A DNA stretch of 8,174 bases, taken from positions 1 to 8,174 of the forward strand of contig JAFXJE010000094.1 in assembly GCA_017532485.1 (NCBI GenBank), in the 5' to 3' direction. Positions 1 through 6,433 of the stretch are shown one piece after another (position 1 is the stretch's first letter; every line of letters starts with the position of its first letter). The notes below the pieces were generated by a model, which worked only from the letters and a program-made list of their open reading frames with translations, was not told the DNA's origin and ran no database searches. This DNA comes from Peptococcaceae bacterium. Lineage in GTDB: Bacteria; Bacillota; Peptococcia; Peptococcales; Peptococcaceae. The position numbers were made by a program, and so were the translations under genes.

Positions 1-453
1 AGATTTGCTGAAAAAAATCCTGACTTAGTTCGGGAAATAGCAGCAAATGGTCATGAAATAGGTAATCATGGCTACAGTCACCCACATCCGGATAAGTTAA
101 GTGTGGAGCAAAATCAAGAAGAAATACAAAAAACAGAAAAGATTTTACGAGAAATTGGAGTGGAAACAGCACTTTTATTTGCCCCACCTTATGGTGAATT
201 TGGGACTAACTGCTTACAAGGTGCAGAAAATTGTCATTATCAAACTATTATGTGGAGCAGAGACACTATAGATTGGCAAGAACCAGCGCCTGACCAAGCA
301 ACACTGGTAGAAAGAATAGCAGGCAAACCTTTGGAAAATGGGATGATTATGCTGATGCATCCTAAAAAACATACACTTGAAGCATTGCCGGAAATAATAA
401 ATGCTATCAAGGCACAAGGATTTTCTTGTCAGAAGGTTTCCGAAGTTTTATGA
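1..453 (+). CDS. Polysaccharide deacetylase family protein (YlxY-like), 3' part
   Basis: The reading frame is open from the first base, so the gene starts upstream and only its last 150 residues are seen. They match the C-terminal two thirds of a NodB-homology (carbohydrate esterase 4) domain, which removes acetyl groups from peptidoglycan or other N-acetylated glycans using a metal. Visible motifs, numbered from base 1: the metal-binding H23-x3-H27 after a GHEIGNH segment, the PPYGEF loop at 62-67, the WSRDTIDW segment at 85-92, and the LMHP motif at 118-121 that supplies the last catalytic histidine. The catalytic aspartate motif lies outside the window. The conserved arginine before PPYG is alanine here (A61), so activity may be weak or altered. 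The gene sits directly before a D-Ala-D-Ala carboxypeptidase and an M16 peptidase, which resembles the Bacillus ylxY-mlpA neighbourhood (established synteny from memory). The family call is firm. Catalytic competence is uncertain. Confidence 0.88.
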   Translation, partial: RFAEKNPDLVREIAANGHEIGNHGYSHPHPDKLSVEQNQEEIQKTEKILREIGVETALLFAPPYGEFGTNCLQGAENCHYQTIMWSRDTIDWQEPAPDQATLVERIAGKPLENGMIMLMHPKKHTLEALPEIINAIKAQGFSCQKVSEVL

Positions 454-1313
454 ATAAAAAAAAGAAGATAATAATTTTTCTTTCGATATTAGTAATTTCT
501 TTTCAGATATCTGTCTATCCGGCATGGGCAGATTCAGATGTACCGGAAATATCTGCAGAAGCCGCTGTTGTTATGGATTTGCATACAGGTGAAATATTAT
601 ATCAAAAATCAGCTTTTGAAAAACGACCTCCAGCAAGCTTGACTAAAGTAATGACGGCGTATTTAGCTTTAAAGCTTGGTGATTTACAAGAAACAGCACT
701 TATTTCTCCTTATGCAGCAGCAACTGGTGAGTCAACCTTAAATCTTAAAGCCGGCGAAAAAATTACTTTGGAAAATTTGCTTTATGGTGCTTTGCTGCGT
801 TCGGCTAATGATAGCTGCGTAGCGATTGCTGAATTAATTGCTGGTGACGAAGAACGATTTATTGAAATGATGAATTTGCAGGGAAAGGTATTAGGCTGTA
901 AAAATACGCAGTTTTGTAATACCAATGGTCTGCCTGATGCAGCTCATTATTCATCGGCATATGACTTGGCTTTGATTACACGAGCAGCTATGCAGGAAGA
1001 AAAATTTCGTTATATTGTTCGGCAAAAAGAAAAAATAATTGCTTGGGAGAGCGAACGAAGACAAAAGGTGAATAATACCAATCGTTTGCTGGTAGAATAT
1101 CCAGGTGCTATTGGTGTAAAAACAGGAACAACGAATGCTGCTGGGCAATGTTTGATTGCTGCGGCAAATTTTGAAGAACAAGAAGTAGTAGTCGTAATAT
1201 TAAAAAGTAAAAATCGTTTTGCTGATGGGAAAATATTATTGGATTATGGTCTAAAACAAAAAGATGTAGAAACAGGGGGAAATTATGCAAACCTTGAAAT
1301 ATCAAATTACTGA
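450..1313 (+). CDS. D-alanyl-D-alanine carboxypeptidase, S11 family (DacF-like), short form
   Basis: A penicillin-binding-protein-type serine peptidase predicted to trim the terminal D-Ala from peptidoglycan stem peptides outside the membrane. I start it at the ATG overlapping the previous stop (ATGA). A TTG 24 bases upstream would put eight residues before the signal peptide and looks less likely. An AGAAGG lies at 431-436, somewhat distant, which suits coupled translation. From this ATG it has 287 residues. Residues 1-27 form a signal peptide: a lysine run, a hydrophobic core, and AWA before the cut. All three active-site motifs are present: S63-L-T-K66, S118-A-N120 and K224-T-G226. The protein ends about 60 residues after KTG, so the C-terminal beta domain and amphipathic membrane anchor of full-length DacA/DacF (about 380-400 residues) are absent. 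It is probably secreted or loosely attached. The S11 family is certain; the exact paralogue is not. Confidence 0.93.
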   Translation: MNKKKKIIIFLSILVISFQISVYPAWADSDVPEISAEAAVVMDLHTGEILYQKSAFEKRPPASLTKVMTAYLALKLGDLQETALISPYAAATGESTLNLKAGEKITLENLLYGALLRSANDSCVAIAELIAGDEERFIEMMNLQGKVLGCKNTQFCNTNGLPDAAHYSSAYDLALITRAAMQEEKFRYIVRQKEKIIAWESERRQKVNNTNRLLVEYPGAIGVKTGTTNAAGQCLIAAANFEEQEVVVVILKSKNRFADGKILLDYGLKQKDVETGGNYANLEISNY

Positions 1314-2532
1314 ATTAGCAAATGGGATTCGTGTTATAACTGAAACTGTCAGCCATATTCAGTTTATGTCAATGGGCGTTTGGGTTGGTGTTGGTTCTCG
1401 TTATGAGGAACCGCAGGAAAATGGCATTACTCATTTTATTGAACATATGTTGTTTAAAGGTACAGAGCGACGTACAGCAGAAGATATTTCTACTGCTGTT
1501 GATGCTGTAGGTGGACAAATTAATGCTTTTACCAGTAAAGAAACTACCTGCTATTATATTAAAACTTTGATTGAAGATTTTCCGTTGGCAGTAGATATTT
1601 TGTCTGATATGCTTTTACATAGCAAATTAGATGAAGAAGAACTGCGTAAAGAACGTGAAGTTATTATTGAAGAAATTAAAATGTATGAAGATGCTGCTGA
1701 TGAATATGTGCAGGAATTATTATCTGCTCATATGTGGCAGGAACATTCTTTAGGCAGAAGTATTTTAGGGACAGAAGAGACCTTAGCTACCTTTACTCAC
1801 GATACCTTGGCTGATTATATGCAACGTCATTATACTGGTAAAAATATGGTCATCTCTGTGGTAGGCAATCTTACTCACGAAGAAGTAGTGGCAGCTGTGC
1901 AAAAATATTTTGGGGAAGTGCCTGCTGGTGAAAAAAATCAATATGCTGTTGCTCCAATTATGGGCAATGGGGAATTTTGTCACCAAAAAGACATTGGTCA
2001 ATGCCAAATTTGCTTCGCGACGAAAGGTGTGGCTAAATCAGACCCAGCGATTTATCCTATGAGTATTTTAAATACTTATTTAGGTGGTGGGATGAGTTCT
2101 CGTTTGGTCAAAACTATTCGCGAGGAATTAGGTTTAGCTTATTCTGTTTACAGCTATCATGGGGCATATTTAGATGCTGGTGCTTTTGTAGTTAATGCAG
2201 GGACAAGACCAGAAAATTGTCAGCAAGTTATTGATTTAATTCGTGAGGAAATTGAAAAAGTAGCTAAGGAAGGAATTAGTGAGGAAGCTTTGGCAAAAAC
2301 TTTCCAACAATTAAAAGGTAATATGTTTATGAGTTTAGAAACAGTCAACAGTCGGATGAATAAGTTGGGACGAGGTCTGTTGCTATATGATCGGATAATT
2401 ACGCCGGAAGAAGATGTAGAAAAGCTGAGCAAAGTGACAGTCCAAGATGTACAGCAAATTGCTCAGCAAATGTTTAAAGAAGATAATTATCTATTGACGG
2501 TATTAGGGCCAGTAGAGGATGTTCATTTTTGA
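1285..2532 (+). CDS. M16 family zinc metallopeptidase (MlpA/YmxG-like)
   Basis: A 415-residue single-chain M16B peptidase, the usual size for the MlpA/YmxG group, related to the mitochondrial processing peptidase beta subunit. The inverted zinc motif H50-F-I-E53-H54 is intact, and the third ligand is most likely E130 in the EREVIIEEIKMYED region. The N-terminal M16 domain covers about residues 10-160. The C-terminal M16 domain, about 170-350, has the typical GGMSSRL at 268-274 followed by IREELGLAYS. There is no signal peptide, so it is expected in the cytoplasm, where such enzymes degrade or process peptides in a closed chamber. The ATG follows AGGGGGA at 1274-1280 with a 4-base gap and lies 29 bases inside the carboxypeptidase gene, so the two are co-translated. 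Its 3' end overlaps the opposing gene by 10 bases. The natural substrate is unknown. Confidence 0.93.
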   Translation: MQTLKYQITELANGIRVITETVSHIQFMSMGVWVGVGSRYEEPQENGITHFIEHMLFKGTERRTAEDISTAVDAVGGQINAFTSKETTCYYIKTLIEDFPLAVDILSDMLLHSKLDEEELRKEREVIIEEIKMYEDAADEYVQELLSAHMWQEHSLGRSILGTEETLATFTHDTLADYMQRHYTGKNMVISVVGNLTHEEVVAAVQKYFGEVPAGEKNQYAVAPIMGNGEFCHQKDIGQCQICFATKGVAKSDPAIYPMSILNTYLGGGMSSRLVKTIREELGLAYSVYSYHGAYLDAGAFVVNAGTRPENCQQVIDLIREEIEKVAKEGISEEALAKTFQQLKGNMFMSLETVNSRMNKLGRGLLLYDRIITPEEDVEKLSKVTVQDVQQIAQQMFKEDNYLLTVLGPVEDVHF

Positions 2533-2966
2533 TTGTTTTGCATAAAACTGTTTAAAATATTTTTGATTAAAGGATTATCCAGCAGCTGCTGCATATCTTC
2601 AGGACTAGGTACATTAGGTGCTTGAGTCACTTGAGGAACAGGAGCTGCTTTTTCTTGTTCTACGAGAGGAAGAGGTTGGTTGTTGCTTTTATTTTGTACC
2701 GTGGCTAGATAGGTGGTCAATAAAGGCAGTAGATTTTCGACAGAGTTGAGTAAATGGTTGAGGTCGATAGTAATACTCTGAATACTGTTGCAAAATTCTC
2801 GAAGGGAAGTACAGCCGTTGGAAATCATGTTTGGTGCTTCACTTAGGCGAAATTTAGGTGTGGGATTATTTTGCCGCCGCTGACAACTGGTGGGAGTATT
2901 CGTATTTATAGAGTAAGTTTTAGTTTGGGTTACATCCAAAGCGGGAACTTGACGCATTCTGGACAT
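2523..2966 (-). CDS. Hypothetical protein, 147 aa
   Basis: I do not recognise the family. It is credible as a gene because the ATG is preceded by AAGGAGG (plus-strand 2974-2980) with a 7-base spacer, and the frame fills the gap between its neighbours. A second in-frame ATG lies three codons downstream, but the first fits the ribosome site better. Residues 1-45 are polar, rich in Thr, Asn and Gln, and look disordered. Residues 53-90 form a probable amphipathic helix rich in Leu and Ile (coiled-coil-like). Residues 91-122 are a Pro/Gln-rich linker. Residues 123-144 form a second short amphipathic helix with LLDNPLIKNIL. There is no signal peptide and no membrane segment. This layout suggests a small structural or adaptor protein, but no function can be assigned. 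It is divergent from the LysR-type regulator, which may control it, and converges on the M16 peptidase gene with a 10-base overlap. Confidence 0.72.
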   Translation of the reverse strand: MSRMRQVPALDVTQTKTYSINTNTPTSCQRRQNNPTPKFRLSEAPNMISNGCTSLREFCNSIQSITIDLNHLLNSVENLLPLLTTYLATVQNKSNNQPLPLVEQEKAAPVPQVTQAPNVPSPEDMQQLLDNPLIKNILNSFMQNNQK

Positions 2967-2973
2967 AAAAACG

Positions 2974-2980
2974 CCTCCTT
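2974..2980 (-). promoter_or_regulatory. Ribosome binding site AAGGAGG of the minus-strand hypothetical gene
   Basis: On the minus strand this reads AAGGAGG, seven bases before the ATG at 2966. It is the main evidence that the otherwise unrecognised minus-strand frame is translated and that 2966 is its start. Confidence 0.8.
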
Positions 2981-2996
2981 AATATTCTTATCACAA

Positions 2997-3033
2997 AGAA
3001 CTGCTAATATAGAATATGCAGCAGAACTGCTAA
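2997..3033. repeat. 11-base direct repeat pair in the divergent promoter region
   Basis: AGAACTGCTAA occurs exactly at 2997-3007 and again at 3023-3033, a 26-base period. Both copies lie in the untranslated region between the minus-strand hypothetical gene and the LysR-type gene, just downstream of the predicted minus-strand start point. They could be paired operator half-sites for a regulator, perhaps the neighbouring LysR protein, although the motif is not a typical T-N11-A LysR box. The repeat is seen directly. The binding role is inference. Confidence 0.5.
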
Positions 3034-3039
3034 AGGTGA

Positions 3040-3068
3040 ATTATAACTTGTAAATTAAAAATTGATTA
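3040..3068 (-). promoter_or_regulatory. Candidate promoter for the minus-strand hypothetical gene
   Basis: On the minus strand a perfect TATAAT occupies plus-strand 3040-3045. A weak -35 (TAATCA, 3063-3068) lies 17 bases upstream. Initiation would fall near 3033, giving a leader of about 65 bases before the ATG at 2966. The -10 is good and the -35 poor, which would suit an activator-dependent promoter. No other part of the gap offers a better pair. This is a by-eye prediction. Confidence 0.4.
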
Positions 3069-3076
3069 GTTAAAAT
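3048..3076 (+). promoter_or_regulatory. Candidate promoter for the LysR-family gene
   Basis: TTGTAA (3048-3053) and TAAAAT (3071-3076) are separated by 17 bases, matching the sigma-A consensus at 4/6 and 5/6 positions. Transcription would start near 3083, about 40 bases before the ATG. It overlaps the candidate promoter on the other strand, so the two directions may compete for RNA polymerase. That is a common layout for autoregulated LysR-type genes. The surrounding DNA is very AT-rich, so chance matches are likely. Confidence 0.4.
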
Positions 3077-3122
3077 AATTATAAATTAAGCATATGTAAC
3101 AATAAACAAGGGTGTGGTGTTT

Positions 3123-4019
3123 ATGCGGTTTGAACAATTAAGATGTTTGCAGGAAATAGCCAAGACAGGTTCTATTACCAGTGCTGCCAAAAATTTATTT
3201 ATCAGCCAGCAGGCTGTAAGTGCCAGCGTAAAACATTTGGAAGAGGAAATGGGCGTACAGTTGATGATTCGCAGTCAAACCGGGGTTGCGTTTACCGAGG
3301 AAGGAAAAGCAACAGTAGTTTTTGCTCAAAAGATGCTGGAGGAACAGAACGTTTTTTTTCAAGATATTAAGTATTTGCAAAAAAATAAATTAAACTTAGA
3401 TACTTTGCAAATTAACATAGGTTCTACTTCGTCTATTGTTAATGGAGTGCTGCCCAAAGTTTTAGCTGATTTGAATTTGCAAAAACAAAAAGTGTCTGTT
3501 CAGATTTCTCAGACTGACCATGCTGAAGAAGTAATGAGCAAAATAAAAGACGGAAGTTATGATTTAGGTTTAATCAGTTTAAATGAGGGAAGACTAGAGC
3601 AATTATGTCAAACTTACGATTTGGAGTATGAAATATTATTGCGTGATGAAATATTAGGGGTAATGCCGCGTCGGATAGCTAACTTTGAGAAACGTGCTAT
3701 TATAGCTAAAGATTATGAAATGTACCCGAAAGCATTGTGCAATATAGAACCATTGCCGGAATATGTGAATGATTTGGAATATATGTCTATTTCTACAGAT
3801 ATTAATTTTTATTTGCAGTTGCTAAATGAAGTTGATGTAATAGTTATGATGCCTTCTGTTAGTGCCAAACAATTTTTTAAAGCAAAGCCTTATGCTATTT
3901 TGCCTTTAGAGGCGGAGCCAGTTTCGCTTATTCATGTAGTTGTTTATCCGCGTACGATTAGTAAGGAATTATGGAAAATCATAACAATGATTAGACAAAT
4001 GATGTTAGAAATTGTTTGA
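3123..4019 (+). CDS. LysR-family transcriptional regulator
   Basis: A 298-residue protein of standard LysR length. The N-terminal winged helix-turn-helix spans residues 1-60, with the typical pattern TGSITSAA, SQQAVS and LEEEMGVQL, and TEEG closing the wing. A linker helix follows at about 63-90. Residues 93-295 form the periplasmic-binding-protein-like effector domain, beginning LQINIGSTSSIVNGVLP and containing the usual DGSYDLGLIS strand. The ATG at 3123 is chosen over an in-frame GTG at 3114 because AAGGG at 3108-3112 is 10 bases from the ATG but only one base from the GTG. The gene is divergent from a small hypothetical gene, lies upstream of a hydrolase/permease pair on the same strand, and has its own terminator. 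It probably controls one or both of these sets, plus itself, in response to a small ligand. The ligand cannot be read from the sequence. Confidence 0.93.
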   Translation: MRFEQLRCLQEIAKTGSITSAAKNLFISQQAVSASVKHLEEEMGVQLMIRSQTGVAFTEEGKATVVFAQKMLEEQNVFFQDIKYLQKNKLNLDTLQINIGSTSSIVNGVLPKVLADLNLQKQKVSVQISQTDHAEEVMSKIKDGSYDLGLISLNEGRLEQLCQTYDLEYEILLRDEILGVMPRRIANFEKRAIIAKDYEMYPKALCNIEPLPEYVNDLEYMSISTDINFYLQLLNEVDVIVMMPSVSAKQFFKAKPYAILPLEAEPVSLIHVVVYPRTISKELWKIITMIRQMMLEIV

Positions 4020-4030
4020 AAAAGAATAGG

Positions 4031-4070
4031 GAGATTAAGGCAGCTTGTGTCTGCTTTAATCTCTTTTTTT
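4031..4070 (+). terminator. Rho-independent terminator after the LysR-family gene
   Basis: A 13-base-pair stem with one G-T wobble (arms 4031-4043 and 4051-4063) encloses a 7-base loop and is followed directly by seven T. It begins 11 bases after the regulator's stop codon, so the downstream hydrolase needs its own promoter. Confidence 0.92.
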
Positions 4071-4093
4071 GTTGCGTAAAAATAAATTTTAAA

Positions 4094-4114
4094 GCCACAA
4101 TTAAAATTTGTGGC
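4094..4114. repeat. Inverted repeat upstream of the hydrolase promoter, possible operator
   Basis: GCCACAA and TTGTGGC form perfect 7-base arms around a 7-base AT-only centre. No T-tract follows, so it is not a terminator. It is centred about 73 bases upstream of the predicted transcription start of the hydrolase gene, close to where LysR-type activators usually bind, although it is not a strict T-N11-A box. The symmetry is seen; the operator role is inferred. Confidence 0.45.
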
Positions 4115-4141
4115 ATTGCTAAAGAAACAGAAAAGCGCTGT

Positions 4142-4170
4142 TTTTCACAATCTTTAAAACAACTTATAAT
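4142..4170 (+). promoter_or_regulatory. Predicted promoter of the hydrolase/permease unit
   Basis: A perfect TATAAT -10 (4165-4170) is preceded at 17 bases by TTTTCA (4142-4147), a 4/6 match to the -35 consensus. The expected start is near 4177, giving a leader of about 65 bases. A short palindrome, TAATA-GT-TATTA (4167-4178), overlaps the -10 and start point and could be a repressor site or chance in AT-rich DNA. The weak -35 would suit activation by the adjacent LysR protein. Confidence 0.6.
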
Positions 4171-4242
4171 AGTTATTAGAAAAACAGAGAAAGATTATAA
4201 ATTTTCTTTGCAAGAAAAAATGAAAGAGAGGATGATTTGGAA

Positions 4243-6327
4243 ATGTTAAGAAGGAAAGGCTTAACAGACAAAGTAATTGTTTTAGGTATCGACGGTATGG
4301 ACCCTCGTTTCTCTAAAGCAATGGTAGATGAAGGCAAAATGCCTAACTTGAAAAAATTAATTGATATGGGTGCTGCTCGTGAAGACTTAATGTTATTAGG
4401 CGGCATGCCAACTATCACCCCTCCAATGTGGGCTACTTTAGCAACTGGCTGCTATCCAATGACCCATGGTATTGTAGACTATGCTATTCCAGTTCCTGGT
4501 GAACCAGATATGCGCATGGAAGCTTTCTTATCTCCATTCTGCAAAGCTGAACAATTATGGAATGTAACAGCAGAAGCTGGTAAGAAAACATTAGTATTCC
4601 ACTGGCCAGGTGGTGCTTGGCCTCCAAGCTCTGACAGTGAAAACTTATATGTAGTAGATGGTACTTCTCCAGGTGCTATGGGTAATAGTACCCATAAACG
4701 CGATGAAGAACGCGTAATTATTGCTACTACTAAATGTCAGCACGGTGGATGTGTGCCTTACGGTGCCAAAAACAGCCATGTAGACTGTGATATTACAGAA
4801 GTACCAATGCCGGTATTGCATTTTGCACCACCGCAGCCAAATGACCCTCGTGTAGAAGAATTGGCAGAAAAATTCCGTGACATGGGTACTGTATTCCAAG
4901 ATTATGACCCAATTGGTCCTAGTACAATTCGTAACAATGTATTTTGGAATGACTACAATATGTTCCATTTAGCTGACTGGCCAACCTTCTTGTCCTTATC
5001 TCCAATTACTGAGCCGGAAGGCTGGGCAAATGCTCCTGAAGGTGCTAAAGAGTTTACAATTTACTATGGCTGGGGTAACAAATTCCCTCGTCCAGCATTA
5101 ATCTTGAAAAATGCTGAAGGTAAATATGATAAAGTAGCAATCTATGCTTCTAAAGATGCTGTTGAACCATTATCCGTATTGGAAAATGATGTTTATACAC
5201 CAAACTGTCCTGATACAATGCCAAATAAAAAAGGTGTTTGTAATGTAGTTCGGAATATGCGTGTATTAGAAATTGCTGAAGATGGTACTTATGTACGCAT
5301 GTGGGCTAGTAATGCCAGTGATGCTGATAACAGCGACTGTTGGTATCCAAGATGGACTTTTGATAAAATCAAAGCTGCTTGCGGTCCGCCAAGTGCATCA
5401 TCCATGTCCGCTTGTCAAGATTATGACTTAATTATCAAATGCTCTGGTGAACAATGGAACCAATGTGCTCAATGGCAAGCTGATGCTATGATTTATATGA
5501 TGGAGAATGAAGGCGTTGAAGTAGTATTCAGTCATTTCCATGGTCCAGACTTAGCAGGTCACAGCTATATGAAATATTTGAAAAATCGTGACACTTCTCA
5601 ACATGATGAAAGCGTAATTCGTGAATGGCATACCAATACTTACAGATGGACAGACGATTACATCGGTCGTTTCTTACCATATATTGATAAAGGCTGGACA
5701 ATCTTATTAGTATCTGACCATGCTCTAATTTGCCCAGAAGCTGAACCAAATTATATCTGCGATAACAGTGGTGTAAATATCGGTGTTATGAAAGAATTAG
5801 GCTTCACCGTACTAAAAAAAGATGAAAACGGCAATGAAATCAACGAAATCGACTGGAGCAAAACAGTAGCTGTTCAAAGTGCTACTAACACAATTCACTT
5901 GAACTTAAAAGGTCGTGACCGTTATGGTATTGTTGACCCAGCAGATAAATATGAAATCGAAGAACAAATTATTACCGCATTATATGGCTATAAAGATAAG
6001 AAAACAGGCAAACGTATCGTAGCATTAGCATTACATGAAAAAGATGCTGTATTGTTAGGTATGTCCGGCGGCGATATCATGATGATGATTCATGAAGATT
6101 ACAACTTCGACCACGGTGAATCTTTATCCACAGCTTGCGGTCATAACGATACATCCGTATCCCCAATCTTCGTAGCAGCAGGTCCTGGTATTAAACCTGG
6201 TCATAAGATTAAAGGCTATGTAAGAGAAGTAGACGTAGCTCCAACAGCAGCAGTGTTGTTAGGTGTAGATATTCCTGCTGATTGTGAGGGTGCTCCTGCT
6301 TACCAAATTTTCACTGAACGCATATAA
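4243..6327 (+). CDS. Alkaline-phosphatase-superfamily phosphohydrolase/phosphodiesterase, cytosolic
   Basis: A 694-residue metal-dependent hydrolase of the type I phosphodiesterase/nucleotide pyrophosphatase group, closest by pattern to the predicted phosphohydrolase/phosphomutase branch (COG3379-like). Expected two-metal residues are all visible: D17 in VLGIDGMD, nucleophile T59 in TITPPMWATLATG, the D436-LAG-H440 pair, S491-D492-H493, and H634 in ACGHND. CYPMTHGI follows the nucleophile as in the family. Between the two catalytic halves lies an insertion of roughly 350 residues (about 80-425), presumably a cap setting substrate choice. There are 16 cysteines. No signal peptide or membrane segment is seen, so it acts in the cytoplasm. 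The ATG at 4243 is preferred to a TTG at 4237 because AGGA (4229-4232) is 10 rather than 4 bases away. It has its own promoter and is followed by a permease. The substrate could be a phosphate mono- or diester, phosphonate or sulfate ester; none can be chosen from sequence. Confidence 0.88.
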   Translation: MLRRKGLTDKVIVLGIDGMDPRFSKAMVDEGKMPNLKKLIDMGAAREDLMLLGGMPTITPPMWATLATGCYPMTHGIVDYAIPVPGEPDMRMEAFLSPFCKAEQLWNVTAEAGKKTLVFHWPGGAWPPSSDSENLYVVDGTSPGAMGNSTHKRDEERVIIATTKCQHGGCVPYGAKNSHVDCDITEVPMPVLHFAPPQPNDPRVEELAEKFRDMGTVFQDYDPIGPSTIRNNVFWNDYNMFHLADWPTFLSLSPITEPEGWANAPEGAKEFTIYYGWGNKFPRPALILKNAEGKYDKVAIYASKDAVEPLSVLENDVYTPNCPDTMPNKKGVCNVVRNMRVLEIAEDGTYVRMWASNASDADNSDCWYPRWTFDKIKAACGPPSASSMSACQDYDLIIKCSGEQWNQCAQWQADAMIYMMENEGVEVVFSHFHGPDLAGHSYMKYLKNRDTSQHDESVIREWHTNTYRWTDDYIGRFLPYIDKGWTILLVSDHALICPEAEPNYICDNSGVNIGVMKELGFTVLKKDENGNEINEIDWSKTVAVQSATNTIHLNLKGRDRYGIVDPADKYEIEEQIITALYGYKDKKTGKRIVALALHEKDAVLLGMSGGDIMMMIHEDYNFDHGESLSTACGHNDTSVSPIFVAAGPGIKPGHKIKGYVREVDVAPTAAVLLGVDIPADCEGAPAYQIFTERI

Positions 6328-6341
6328 GCTTGTTAATTTTG

Positions 6342-6374
6342 CTTCGGTGCTTGGCATTTTGTCAGGCACCGAGG
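6342..6374 (+). other. Intercistronic hairpin between hydrolase and permease genes
   Basis: Arms 6342-6353 and 6363-6374 pair over 12 bases with two G-T wobbles and a 9-base loop. The sequence after it is GGG then AATTT, not an immediate T-run, so it is a poor terminator. It more likely stabilises the 3' end of the upstream message or causes partial read-through, giving unequal levels of enzyme and permease. Confidence 0.6.
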
Positions 6375-6420
6375 GGGAATTTGTTTTTGCAATTTATCTC
6401 TACTATATTTATTGTATTTT

Positions 6421-6426
6421 AGGAGG
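6421..6426 (+). promoter_or_regulatory. Ribosome binding site that sets the permease start
   Basis: A perfect AGGAGG lies seven bases before the ATG at 6434. It rules out the longer in-frame reading that begins at 6284 inside the hydrolase gene and would run through the intercistronic hairpin. Confidence 0.9.
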
Positions 6427-6433
6427 TTTCATC

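Noticed and set aside
426..449. TTG start eight codons upstream for the carboxypeptidase
   Set aside because: It would place a polar stretch before a textbook signal peptide. The ATG overlapping the previous stop is the better start.
2871..3053. Plus-strand frame of 60 codons across the start of the minus-strand hypothetical gene
   Set aside because: It covers the opposing ribosome site and the direct repeats and has no good start signal. The minus-strand gene explains this DNA.
4016..4249. Plus-strand open frame of 77 codons between the LysR-type and hydrolase genes
   Set aside because: It runs through the terminator stem, the inverted repeat and the promoter, has no ribosome site, and overlaps both neighbours. 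It is non-coding.
4645..4968. Minus-strand open frame of 107 codons within the hydrolase gene
   Set aside because: It is a shadow of a well-supported gene, with no ribosome site and no recognisable domain. The same holds for the other minus-strand frames inside coding regions.
6284..6433. N-terminal extension of the permease by 50 codons
   Set aside because: It would begin inside the hydrolase gene and read through the hairpin. A perfect AGGAGG fixes the start at 6434.
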